NCBI RefSeq assembly: GCF_900156315.1
Contig: NZ_FTNI01000002.1
Span: 62,001-126,000 of the forward strand
Length of the DNA: 64,000 nucleotides
Origin: Microbispora rosea
GTDB taxonomy: Bacteria; Actinomycetota; Actinomycetes; Streptosporangiales; Streptosporangiaceae
Direction of reading: 5' to 3'
Positions 11,032 to 19,141 of the stretch are shown in pieces (positions within the stretch are counted from its first letter, which is position 1; each line of letters starts with the position of its first letter). The position numbers and the translations under genes are program-made. A model generated the notes under the pieces. That model saw only the letters and a program-made list of their open reading frames with translations. It made no database searches and was not told the DNA's origin.

Positions 11032-11760
11032 GTGATCGATCCGCGTGCGAACTACGGTGTGGACGCCCCCGGCGTGCTGGCCGGACTGATTGTGGGCGGC
11101 ATCGCCGAGCTGGCACTCGCCGCCGTGCTCTTCGGGATCGGCTGGCCGATCCCGGGCGCCGTGCTCCTCGTGGGCGGGATCATGCTGGTGGTGGGTGGCG
11201 CGCTGTTCGCGCACACCACTCTTCGCGGCAAGTTCGCGGTGTGGGACGCCGAGCTCGACCGGCTCGGGCTGAAGGGGGACGAGCAGGTCCTCGACCTGGG
11301 CTGCGGGCGCGGCCTGGTGCTGCTCAAGGCCGCGGCGCGGCTGTCGTCCGGCAGGGCCACCGGCATCGATCTGTGGTCGACCAGGGACCAGTCGGGCAAC
11401 AGCCAGGACGCCACCTGGGCCAACGCGCGCGCGGAGGGGGTCGCCGGCCGGGTCGACCTGGTCACCGGGGACATGCGCGACCTCCCGTTCGACGACGCCG
11501 CGTTCGACCTCGTCGTCTCCAGCCTCGCGATCCACAACATCCCCCAGGAGGAGGGCCGCGCGGAGGCGGTGCGCGAGGCCTTCCGCGTGCTCAGGCGGGG
11601 CGGCCTGCTGCGGATCGCCGACTTCCGCAACCCCCGGCGATACGCCGAGGTGCTCACGGAGTGCGGCGCCGCCGACGTCGAGGTCTACGACCTCGGCTGG
11701 CGGTTCTGGTACGGCGGGCCGCACGCCCGTACGTCGATGGTCGCCTGCAGGCGTCCCTGA
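11032..11760 (+). CDS. membrane-anchored class I SAM-dependent methyltransferase
   Basis: 242 residues. Two hydrophobic helices come first (about 11-55: GVLAGLIVGGIAELALAAVL and PGAVLLVGGIMLVVGGALF). A Rossmann methyltransferase follows with SAM motif I VLDLGCGRGLVLL (about 87), acidic loop GIDLW, motif DMRDLPFDD and LVVSSLAIHNI. The overall form is that of UbiE-like enzymes fused to a two-helix anchor, so a lipid or envelope substrate is plausible, but none can be named. The GTG start has no ribosome site and a possible -10 element 6 nt upstream, so it may be leaderless. Confidence 0.85.
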   Translation: MIDPRANYGVDAPGVLAGLIVGGIAELALAAVLFGIGWPIPGAVLLVGGIMLVVGGALFAHTTLRGKFAVWDAELDRLGLKGDEQVLDLGCGRGLVLLKAAARLSSGRATGIDLWSTRDQSGNSQDATWANARAEGVAGRVDLVTGDMRDLPFDDAAFDLVVSSLAIHNIPQEEGRAEAVREAFRVLRRGGLLRIADFRNPRRYAEVLTECGAADVEVYDLGWRFWYGGPHARTSMVACRRP

Positions 11761-11982
11761 GATCAGGGGCCGGCCGGGGACGGCCCGTCGAGCCGGCCGC
11801 GTTCGGCGGCGAAGACGTCCTCAGCGCTGCGCTCTGATCGCGCACCGTCCCGATTGGTGCGCGCTCCGCAGGTGTGGCGGCGTGCCTCGCCGTCGCCGGA
11901 CGGCACGGGGTGCACCCGCATGTTCACCGACTATTGAGGAGATCCTTGGAAAAGGCGACGGAAAAGCTGGATTCGCGGGTGA

Positions 11983-11999
11983 CTACTCACGGGTAGATT
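11983..11999. promoter_or_regulatory. glpD promoter -10 with overlapping dyad operator
   Basis: CTACTCACGGGTAG (11983-11996) is an imperfect palindrome with outer arms CTAC/GTAG. It overlaps the -10 hexamer TAGATT (11994-11999). It matches the 14-mer at 15810-15823 upstream of the aldehyde dehydrogenase gene at 11 of 14 positions, which suggests a shared regulator. Confidence 0.5.
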
Positions 12000-12036
12000 T
12001 ACTCGGACCAGGCGAAAGCGGTACAGAAGGAGCCAT

Positions 12037-13797
12037 ATGACGGCGAGGATGGGGACGGCGAGGCTCGGTCCGGCAGAGCGTACCGCCGCCCTGGCACGGA
12101 TGGAGGCGCAGGAACTCGACGTGGTCGTGATCGGCGGTGGCGTGGTCGGCGCCGGCGTCGCGCTCGACGCCGCGACCCGCGGGCTCTCGGTGGGCCTGGT
12201 CGAGGCGCGCGACTTCGCCTCCGGCACGTCCTCCCGGTCGTCCAAGCTGATCCACGGCGGGCTGCGCTATCTGGAGCAGCTCAACTTCGACCTCGTCAGG
12301 GAGGCCCTGCGGGAGCGGTCGCTGCTGCTCAAGCGGATCGCGCCGCACCTGGTCAGGCCGGTGCCGTTCCTCTATCCGCTCACGCACGCGGGCTGGGAGC
12401 GGCCGTACATCGGGGCGGGCCTCGCGCTCTACGACACGCTCGGGCTGTCCTTCGGCCTCACCCGGGGCGTGCCGGGGCACCGCCACCTGACCCGCCGCCA
12501 GGCGCTGCGGGTCGTCCCCTCGCTGCGCAGGTCGGCCTTCACCGGCGCCGTGCAGTACTGGGACGCCCAGGTCGACGACGCCCGCTTCGTGATGACCACG
12601 CTGCGCACCGCCGCCACGTACGGCGCGCACGTCGCCTCCCGGGTGCAGGCGGTCGGCTTCCTGCGCGAGGGGGAGCGGGTCACCGGGGTGCGGGTGTGCG
12701 ACCTGGAGACCGGCGCCGAGCTGGACGTGCGGGCCCGCCAGGTCGTGAACGCGACCGGCGTGTGGACCGACGACATCCAGCAGCTCGTCGGCGGCCGGGG
12801 GCAGATCCACGTGCGGGCGTCCAAGGGCATCCACCTCGTGGTGCCGCGCGACCGCATCCACTCGCTCAGCGGGCTCATCATGCGCACCGAGAAGTCGGTG
12901 CTGTTCGTCATCCCCTGGGGCCGGCACTGGATCATCGGGACCACCGACACCCGCTGGAACCTCGACAAGGCCCACCCCGCCGCCTCGCGGGCGGACATCG
13001 ACTATCTGCTCGACCGGGTCAACTCGGTGCTCTCGGTGCCTCTGACCAGGGACGACGTCGAAGGCGTGTACGCCGGGCTGCGGCCGCTGCTGGCCGGGGA
13101 GTCCGAGGAGACCTCCAAGCTCTCGCGTGAGCACGTCGTCACGCATCCCGTGCCCGGGCTGGTCATGGTGGCCGGCGGGAAGTTCACGACGTATCGGGTC
13201 ATGGCGGCCGACGCCGTCGACGCGGTCGCGCACGGCCTCGACCAGCGTGTGCCGCCGTCCTGCACCGACCAGGTGCCGCTCGCGGGCGCGGAGGGCTACC
13301 AGGCCCTGTGGAACTCCCGCCACCGCATGGCGCGCGCCTCCGGGCTGCACGTGGCCAGGATCGAGCACCTGCTGGAGAGGTACGGCTCGCTGATCGACGA
13401 GGTGCTGGCGATCGTCGAGCGCGACCCCTCGCTCGGGCGCCCTCTCGACGGCGCGGACGACTACCTGCGCGCCGAGATCGTGTACGCGGCGACGCACGAG
13501 GGAGCCCGGCACCTCAACGACGCGCTGACGCGGCGCACCCGCATCTCGATCGAGACCTTCCACCGGGGGACCGCGGTCGCCCAGGAGGCCGCCGAGCTCA
13601 TGGCCGGCCCGCTCGGCTGGGACGCCGACCAGGTCAAGCGCGAGGTCGAGTACTACACCAAGCGGGTCGAGGCGGAGCGGGCCTCCCAGGAGCAGGACAC
13701 CGACCAGGAGGCCGACGCGATCCGCCTCGGCGCACCGGAGATCGTCCCCGTCGCGCCCCCGCGTGATCTCGCCACGACCGGCGGGGACGCGGGCTGA
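12037..13797 (+). CDS. glpD: glycerol-3-phosphate dehydrogenase, FAD-dependent
   Basis: 586 residues, the usual size of GlpD. It oxidises sn-glycerol-3-phosphate to dihydroxyacetone phosphate at the membrane and feeds electrons to quinone. FAD-binding GGGVVGAGVALDAATRG lies near residue 31, followed by the signature SSRSSKLIHGGLRYLEQL. Substrate-site segments IHVRASKGIHLVVP and WGRHWIIGTTDT are present, and the helical C-terminal domain runs from about 400. AAGGAG precedes the ATG. No glpF or glpK is adjacent, so this copy is a stand-alone gene whose promoter carries the TAC-N6-GTA dyad. Confidence 0.95.
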   Translation: MTARMGTARLGPAERTAALARMEAQELDVVVIGGGVVGAGVALDAATRGLSVGLVEARDFASGTSSRSSKLIHGGLRYLEQLNFDLVREALRERSLLLKRIAPHLVRPVPFLYPLTHAGWERPYIGAGLALYDTLGLSFGLTRGVPGHRHLTRRQALRVVPSLRRSAFTGAVQYWDAQVDDARFVMTTLRTAATYGAHVASRVQAVGFLREGERVTGVRVCDLETGAELDVRARQVVNATGVWTDDIQQLVGGRGQIHVRASKGIHLVVPRDRIHSLSGLIMRTEKSVLFVIPWGRHWIIGTTDTRWNLDKAHPAASRADIDYLLDRVNSVLSVPLTRDDVEGVYAGLRPLLAGESEETSKLSREHVVTHPVPGLVMVAGGKFTTYRVMAADAVDAVAHGLDQRVPPSCTDQVPLAGAEGYQALWNSRHRMARASGLHVARIEHLLERYGSLIDEVLAIVERDPSLGRPLDGADDYLRAEIVYAATHEGARHLNDALTRRTRISIETFHRGTAVAQEAAELMAGPLGWDADQVKREVEYYTKRVEAERASQEQDTDQEADAIRLGAPEIVPVAPPRDLATTGGDAG

Positions 13798-13800
13798 CCG

Positions 13801-15747
13801 TCAGGCGAAGGGGACCCACGCCCGGTCGGCCAGCGTGGCGGCGTCGCTGACCTTGAGGCCGGCGCCGGACACGGTCCACAGCTCGCCGCCGATGACCAGG
13901 GAACGGCGGATGCCCTGGTCGGCGGGGGCGAAGCCACCCGTGGCCGCGGGCCGCGGGTGGGTCACGACGCCGAGCTTGGTGATCTCCCGATCGCCGACGC
14001 GCAGCACGAGCGCCGCGCTGCCCCCGATTCCGCCGCCGGTCCAGGTCTGGAGCGGGAGCACGGCCAGCCCGGTGGCGGGCCAGTAGAGGAAGGCGTGCGG
14101 GTCCCACTCGGCCTCCGAGCCGGACTCCTTCTGGTGGAACCGCGACAGCACCGCGGGCGCGGCCGGGTCGGAGACGTCGAACAGTGAGATCTGCGTGCCG
14201 AGCGCGCGGCCCGCCTCGCTCGCCTCCTGGCCGACGCCGACGAGCCGCCCCTCACCCGCCGGGTGGAGGTACGCGGAGAAGCCGGTGATCTTCAGTTCGC
14301 CGGTGACCTTGGGCGCGGCCGGGTCCCGCAGGTCCAGCGTGTAGAGGGGATCGGTCTGGCGGAACGTCACGACGTAGCCGAGGGCGTCCATGAACCGCAC
14401 CGAGTAGATCCGCTCGCCCTTGCCGAGTCCCGTGACCGATCCGGCCGGGGCGAGCGTGCCGGCGTCGAGCACGTACACGCCGCTCTCGCTCGTGCCCGGG
14501 CTCGCGCCGGGCACCTCGGCGCCGCTGGTCGTCGCGACCCGCAGGTGCCCGTCGTACTCCGACAGGGAGTACTGGTTGAGCAGCCGTCCCGGCACAGAGC
14601 CCGACGCGACGTAGCGGGGGACGCCGGGGGCCGAGACGTCGAAGCGGTGCACCTCCGTGCGCTCGGGCGGCGTCTTCGGGGCAGGCGCGGCGGCCGACGG
14701 ATCGGGCAGCGGCACCACGTCGATCGGGCGCGCCTCCCACCAGCGGGGATTGCTGGTGACGTAGAGGCTGCCCGCCGTGCCGTACACGGTGTCGCCGTCG
14801 GCCGCGACCGCGATCGGCGTGAGCGAGCCGAACGGCGTGGCGGCGGCCAGGTCGATCGTGTGGATGGTCAGCATCGAGGTGCCGGTGAACTGGTCGGGGT
14901 GGCTGACCCGGTCGCAGCCGACCCGCTCCGTGCGGCTCGCGCCGCCCGACTCGACGTCGTACGACGGCAGCCACGCGTCGCCGGGGGCGGACAGCACGGC
15001 CCTGCGGTTGCCTTCGAGGAGTTCCTTCTCCGATTCGTCCTGCTTCGGGGTGGGGAAGGCGATCTCCGGCTGGGACCGGACGACGAGCCGCACGGTGGAG
15101 CCGGTCTGCCGGGCGTCGACGTGCTGCCCGTGCACGGTCATCGCGCCGAGGACGCGCGGTTCGCCGGACAGGTCGACGAGCACGTACCTCGGGCCGCCGG
15201 GACCGGCCTGGGCCCTGGCCGTCGCCCCGAACGGGATGATCCCGCCGCCCTGGAACAGCACGAGCGCGCGGTCGCCGTGGACCAGCAGGTCGGCCTGGGC
15301 CCACGCCTGATCCTCGGAGACCAGCCGCAGCGTCCCGGTGACCTCGCGGGTCTTGACGTCCACGACGCGCAGCACGCCCCGGGCGACCGTGATCACCCGG
15401 TCGCCGTCGGTCTTGACCAGGTCGGGCTCGTCCACGCCCGCCTCGTGCGTGTTCGTGGTCGAGTGCGACTGCTGGTCGGGCACCGCCCGCTTGGCGGTGG
15501 CGACGTCGGAGCGGGCCGCGAAGAGCATGGCGTCCCCGAAGCCCCAGGGGGTCACGTTCCGCGCGGCCGCCTGCCGCAGCCCCTCCGTCATCTCGTCGCA
15601 GTCGGCGTACGCGACGAGCCGGACCTTGTCGGTCAGGTCCGCCGGAGCGGACGGGAAGTCCTGGGTCGTACGGCCCCCCGCGCAGCCCGTGGCTGCCGTG
15701 GCCAGCAGCGCGGCGAGAACGCCCGCCGTACGGATCGATGTCCTCAT
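13801..15747 (-). CDS. secreted beta-propeller domain lipoprotein
   Basis: 648 residues from the ATG at 15747 (MRTSIRTAGVLAALLATAAT then GC). This is a lipoprotein-type signal with Cys22 in an imperfect lipobox ATGC. The mature part has the features of the extracellular beta-propeller family found in actinobacteria and archaea: THEAGVDEPDLVKTDGDRV, then repeated blade strands (RYVLVDLSG, GLGKGERIYSVRFMDALGYVVTFRQTDPLYTLDL, WDPHAFLYWP). Function in the family is unknown. It ends 3 bp from glpD (convergent) and is divergent from the aldehyde dehydrogenase, so both may share the operator at 15810. Confidence 0.85.
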   Translation of the reverse strand: MRTSIRTAGVLAALLATAATGCAGGRTTQDFPSAPADLTDKVRLVAYADCDEMTEGLRQAAARNVTPWGFGDAMLFAARSDVATAKRAVPDQQSHSTTNTHEAGVDEPDLVKTDGDRVITVARGVLRVVDVKTREVTGTLRLVSEDQAWAQADLLVHGDRALVLFQGGGIIPFGATARAQAGPGGPRYVLVDLSGEPRVLGAMTVHGQHVDARQTGSTVRLVVRSQPEIAFPTPKQDESEKELLEGNRRAVLSAPGDAWLPSYDVESGGASRTERVGCDRVSHPDQFTGTSMLTIHTIDLAAATPFGSLTPIAVAADGDTVYGTAGSLYVTSNPRWWEARPIDVVPLPDPSAAAPAPKTPPERTEVHRFDVSAPGVPRYVASGSVPGRLLNQYSLSEYDGHLRVATTSGAEVPGASPGTSESGVYVLDAGTLAPAGSVTGLGKGERIYSVRFMDALGYVVTFRQTDPLYTLDLRDPAAPKVTGELKITGFSAYLHPAGEGRLVGVGQEASEAGRALGTQISLFDVSDPAAPAVLSRFHQKESGSEAEWDPHAFLYWPATGLAVLPLQTWTGGGIGGSAALVLRVGDREITKLGVVTHPRPAATGGFAPADQGIRRSLVIGGELWTVSGAGLKVSDAATLADRAWVPFA

Positions 15748-15809
15748 GCCCCCACGACGGTTCACGCCCCGCCCCGGTTCGACGCCCGCGGCCGATTGGG
15801 GCTCCGGCA

Positions 15810-15849
15810 TTACTTACCGGTAGCCACGAGCGGGGCACCGGAATATTCT
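15810..15849 (+). promoter_or_regulatory. promoter and operator of the aldehyde dehydrogenase-choD operon
   Basis: The dyad TTACTTACCGGTAG (15810-15823), with a perfect TACCGGTA core, overlaps the -35 position of a promoter whose -10 is TATTCT (15844-15849). The ATG at 15856 is 6 nt beyond the -10 and no ribosome site precedes it, so the message is probably leaderless. Confidence 0.5.
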
Positions 15850-15855
15850 TCCGGC

Positions 15856-17412
15856 ATGGGTGCCATGAATCGGACGCTCGACGCGGCCATGGTCGACCGG
15901 ATCGTCACGTACGTCTCCTCCGAGGGCAAGACGCGGGAGATCGTCGCGCCGTTCACCGGCGAGGTCCTGGCCGAGGTCCCGATCTCCACCCCCGAGGACG
16001 TCCGCGCGGCGTACGCCAGGGCGAGGGCGGCGCAGGAGGCCTGGGCGGCGCTGCCGGTCCGGGAGAGGATCGCGCCCTTCCTGCGGCTCCACGACGCGAT
16101 GCTCGACCGCCGCCAGGAGTTGCTCGACATCGTGCAGTGGGAGACCGGGAAGGCGCGGCGCCACGCGTACGAGGAAGTGGTGGACGTAGCCGGCTGCACG
16201 CTCTTCTACGCGCGGCGGGCGCCCGGCCTGCTTGAGCCGCAGCGCAGGCAGGGCATCTTCCCGGTCGCGACCCGCACCGCCGAGCTGCGTCACCCCAAGG
16301 GCGTCGTCGCGGTGATCAGCCCGTGGAACTACCCGCTGGCCCTCGGCGTCACCGACGTGGTCCCCGCCCTGATCGCGGGCAACGCGGTCGTGCACAAGCC
16401 CGACACCCAGACCCCGCTGTCCACACTGTGGACGATCGACCTGCTGGCCGAGCTGGGCATGCCGCGCGACATCTGGCAGGTCGTGCTCGGCGATCCCGAG
16501 GACGTCGGCGACCCGCTGATCGACGGCGCCGACTACGTCGCGTTCACCGGCTCGACGCGCGGCGGGCGCAGGATCGCCGAGGAGGCGGCCAAGCGGCTCA
16601 TCGGCTGCTCGCTGGAGCTCGGCGGCAAGAACCCGATGATCGTGCTCGACGACGCCGACCTCGACGTGGCCGCCCAGGGCGCGATCCGGGCCTGCTTCAC
16701 CAACGCGGGCCAGCTCTGCATCTCGATCGAGCGCCTCTACGTGCACGAGGCGGTCGCCGACGCCTTCCGCGACAAGTTCGTCCGGGCGGTGGAGAACATG
16801 AGGATCGGCCCCGGTCTCGACTGGGACCCGCAGATGGGCTCGCTCACCTCGCAGCGGCAGCTCGACGGGGTGACGGCGCACGTCGAGGACGCCGTCGCCA
16901 AGGGCGCCACGGTGCTGACCGGCGGCAGGCCGCGCCCCGACCTCGGCCCGTTCTTCTACGAGCCGACCGTCCTCGACGGCGTGGGCGAGGACATGGCCGT
17001 CTGCAGGGACGAGACGTTCGGGCCGGTCGTGTCGCTCTACCGCTTCAGGGACGAGGACGAGGCGGTCCACGCGGCCAACGACACCGCGTACGGGCTGAAC
17101 GCCTCGATCTGGACCAGGGACGTCGCGCGGGGCCGCCGCCTCGCCGCCCGGATCAAGGCCGGCACCGTCAACATCAACGAGGGGTACGGCTCGGCGTACG
17201 CCTCCTACGACGCGCCGATGGGCGGGATGAAGTCGTCCGGCCTCGGCCGCCGGCACGGGACCGAGGGCCTGCTGAAGTACACGGAGGTCCAGACGGTGGC
17301 CAGCCAGGCCACGTGGCTGGGCTTCGAGCCGATCCTCGGCATGACCTACGACAAGTACGCCGACACACTCGCGGGGCTGCTCAAGACGATGAAGCGCCTG
17401 CACCTCAAGTGA
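15856..17412 (+). CDS. NAD(P)-dependent aldehyde dehydrogenase, succinate-semialdehyde dehydrogenase (GabD2) type
   Basis: 518 residues, the length of mycobacterial GabD2. ALDH motifs: AVISPWNYPLAL, NAVVHKPDTQTPL, the cofactor site FTGSTRGGRRIAEEA, general base Glu in LELGGKNPMIVLDDADLD, and nucleophile Cys in NAGQLCISIERLYVHEAV (close to GabD2 enzymes), then DETFGPVVSLYRF. It oxidises an aldehyde to the acid; the physiological aldehyde is not certain. The choD-like oxidase starts 16 bp after its stop, so the pair may act in series (alcohol to aldehyde to acid). Apparently leaderless; a second in-frame ATG is at 15865. Confidence 0.9.
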   Translation: MGAMNRTLDAAMVDRIVTYVSSEGKTREIVAPFTGEVLAEVPISTPEDVRAAYARARAAQEAWAALPVRERIAPFLRLHDAMLDRRQELLDIVQWETGKARRHAYEEVVDVAGCTLFYARRAPGLLEPQRRQGIFPVATRTAELRHPKGVVAVISPWNYPLALGVTDVVPALIAGNAVVHKPDTQTPLSTLWTIDLLAELGMPRDIWQVVLGDPEDVGDPLIDGADYVAFTGSTRGGRRIAEEAAKRLIGCSLELGGKNPMIVLDDADLDVAAQGAIRACFTNAGQLCISIERLYVHEAVADAFRDKFVRAVENMRIGPGLDWDPQMGSLTSQRQLDGVTAHVEDAVAKGATVLTGGRPRPDLGPFFYEPTVLDGVGEDMAVCRDETFGPVVSLYRFRDEDEAVHAANDTAYGLNASIWTRDVARGRRLAARIKAGTVNINEGYGSAYASYDAPMGGMKSSGLGRRHGTEGLLKYTEVQTVASQATWLGFEPILGMTYDKYADTLAGLLKTMKRLHLK

Positions 17413-17428
17413 GAAGGAAGGCGGGGCG

Positions 17429-19141
17429 TTGGACTACGACGTCGCGGTGATCGGGTCGGGGTTCGGCGGGAGCGTGACCGCGCTGCGGCTCACCGAGAAG
17501 GGCTATTCGGTCGCCGTCCTGGAGGCCGGCCGGCGGTTCGACGAGACGACCCTGCCGAAGACCTCCTGGCGGGCCAGGGACTTCGTGTTCGCGCCCGCGC
17601 TCGGCCTGAAGGGCATCCAGCGCATCCACGTCCTGCGCGGCTCCGACGGCGTGATGGTGCTGGCCGGCGCGGGGGTGGGCGGCGGCTCGCTCGTCTACGC
17701 CAACACCCTCTACGAGCCGCTCGACCCGTTCTTCAGCGATCCCCAGTGGGCGCACATCACCGACTGGAAGGCCGAGCTCGCGCCCTACTACGACCAGGCC
17801 AGGCGGATGCTGGGCGTGGTGGACAACCCGACGGTGACCGCGGCCGACGAGGTGATGAAGAAGGTCGCCGAGCGGATGGGCGCCGCCCACACCTTCCGTC
17901 TCGCCCCCGTCGGGGTGTTCTTCGGCGAGCCGGGTGTGGAGGTCGACGACCCCTACTTCGGCGGCCTGGGGCCGCGCCGCCGCGGCTGCACCGAGTGCGG
18001 CGAGTGCATGACGGGCTGCCGCCACGGCGCCAAGAACATGCTGATCAAGAACTACCTCTACCTGGCCGAGAAGGCCGGGGCGAAGGTTCACCCGGAGACC
18101 ACCGTCACCGGCGTGCGGCCCGTCGAGGGCGGCTACGAGATCACGGTGAAGCGAACGGGGCCGTTCGGCCCCACCCGCACGCTGACCGCAGGGCAGGTGG
18201 TCTTCGCCGCGGGGACGTACGGCACGCAGCACCTGCTCCACCGGCTCAGGGCGACCACGCTGCCCGGGATCTCGCCCCGGCTCGGCACGCTGACCAGGAC
18301 GAACTCCGAGGCCCTGCTCGGCTTCGAGCGCCTCACCGCCAAGGGCGTCAAACTCAACCGCGGCGTGGCGATCACCTCCTCGATCCACCCCGACGCCGAG
18401 ACGCACATCGAGCCGGTCCGGTACGGCGACGGCTCCAACGCCATGGGACTGCTGCGCACGCTGCTCGTGGACGGGGGCGGACGGGCGCCGCGCTGGCTGA
18501 AGTTCATCGGCACGGCCCTGCGGCGGCCCCACCTGCTGCCCCGGCTGTTCAACCACCGCCGCTGGTCGGAGCGCGCGGTCATCGCCCTCGTCATGCAGGC
18601 CAAGAACAACTCGATCACGCTCTCGCTGAAGGGCGGGAAACTGCGGGCGGGCCCGGGCCACGGCGAGCCGAACCCCACCTGGATCCCCGCGGGGCACGAG
18701 GCCGTCCGCCTGGCGGCCGAGGAGATCGGCGGCCTTCCCGGCGGTTCCTGGCTCGACCTGTTCGACATCCCGGCGACGGCGCACTTCCTCGGCGGCTGCG
18801 CGATCGGCGACTCGCCGGAGACCGGCGTGATCGACCCCTACCACCGGGTCTACGGCTACGAGGGCCTGCACATCGTGGACGGCTCGGCCGTGTCGGCCAA
18901 CCTCGGCGTGAACCCCTCGCTCACGATCACGGCCCAGGCCGAGCGCGCGATGGCGCTGTGGCCCAACAAGGGCGAGCAGGACCCGCGCCCCGCCCTCGGC
19001 TCCGCGTACGTGCGGCTCCGGCCGGTCGCGCCCGTGCGGCCGGTCGTCCCCGCGTCGGCGCCGGGCGCGCTGCGCCTGCCCATCGTGGGCGTCACCCACG
19101 GCGCCGCCCCCACGCCGGACGCGGAAGGGCACGCCGGTTAG
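17429..19141 (+). CDS. choD: GMC-family FAD oxidoreductase, ChoD-like (cholesterol oxidase family)
   Basis: 570 residues from a TTG start preceded by AAGGAAGG. FAD motif DVAVIGSGFGGSVTALRLTEKGYSVAVLEAG at the N-terminus, then KTSWRARDF, GAGVGGGSLVYANTLY, the four-cysteine segment GCTECGECMTGCRHGAKN (iron-sulfur-like spacing), and the GMC C-terminal signature GLHIVDGSAVSANLGVNPSLTITAQAERAM. Sequence and context (downstream of guaB-guaB3) match M. tuberculosis ChoD. That protein is called cholesterol oxidase, but the physiological substrate is doubtful, so a sterol substrate here is not established. Its stop overlaps the convergent helicase stop. Confidence 0.88.
   Translation: MDYDVAVIGSGFGGSVTALRLTEKGYSVAVLEAGRRFDETTLPKTSWRARDFVFAPALGLKGIQRIHVLRGSDGVMVLAGAGVGGGSLVYANTLYEPLDPFFSDPQWAHITDWKAELAPYYDQARRMLGVVDNPTVTAADEVMKKVAERMGAAHTFRLAPVGVFFGEPGVEVDDPYFGGLGPRRRGCTECGECMTGCRHGAKNMLIKNYLYLAEKAGAKVHPETTVTGVRPVEGGYEITVKRTGPFGPTRTLTAGQVVFAAGTYGTQHLLHRLRATTLPGISPRLGTLTRTNSEALLGFERLTAKGVKLNRGVAITSSIHPDAETHIEPVRYGDGSNAMGLLRTLLVDGGGRAPRWLKFIGTALRRPHLLPRLFNHRRWSERAVIALVMQAKNNSITLSLKGGKLRAGPGHGEPNPTWIPAGHEAVRLAAEEIGGLPGGSWLDLFDIPATAHFLGGCAIGDSPETGVIDPYHRVYGYEGLHIVDGSAVSANLGVNPSLTITAQAERAMALWPNKGEQDPRPALGSAYVRLRPVAPVRPVVPASAPGALRLPIVGVTHGAAPTPDAEGHAG

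Noticed and set aside
14263-15855. 530-residue N-terminal extension of the aldehyde dehydrogenase frame
   Set aside because: It is antisense to the beta-propeller lipoprotein and has no domain; the ALDH fold starts after the ATG at 15856 with its own promoter.
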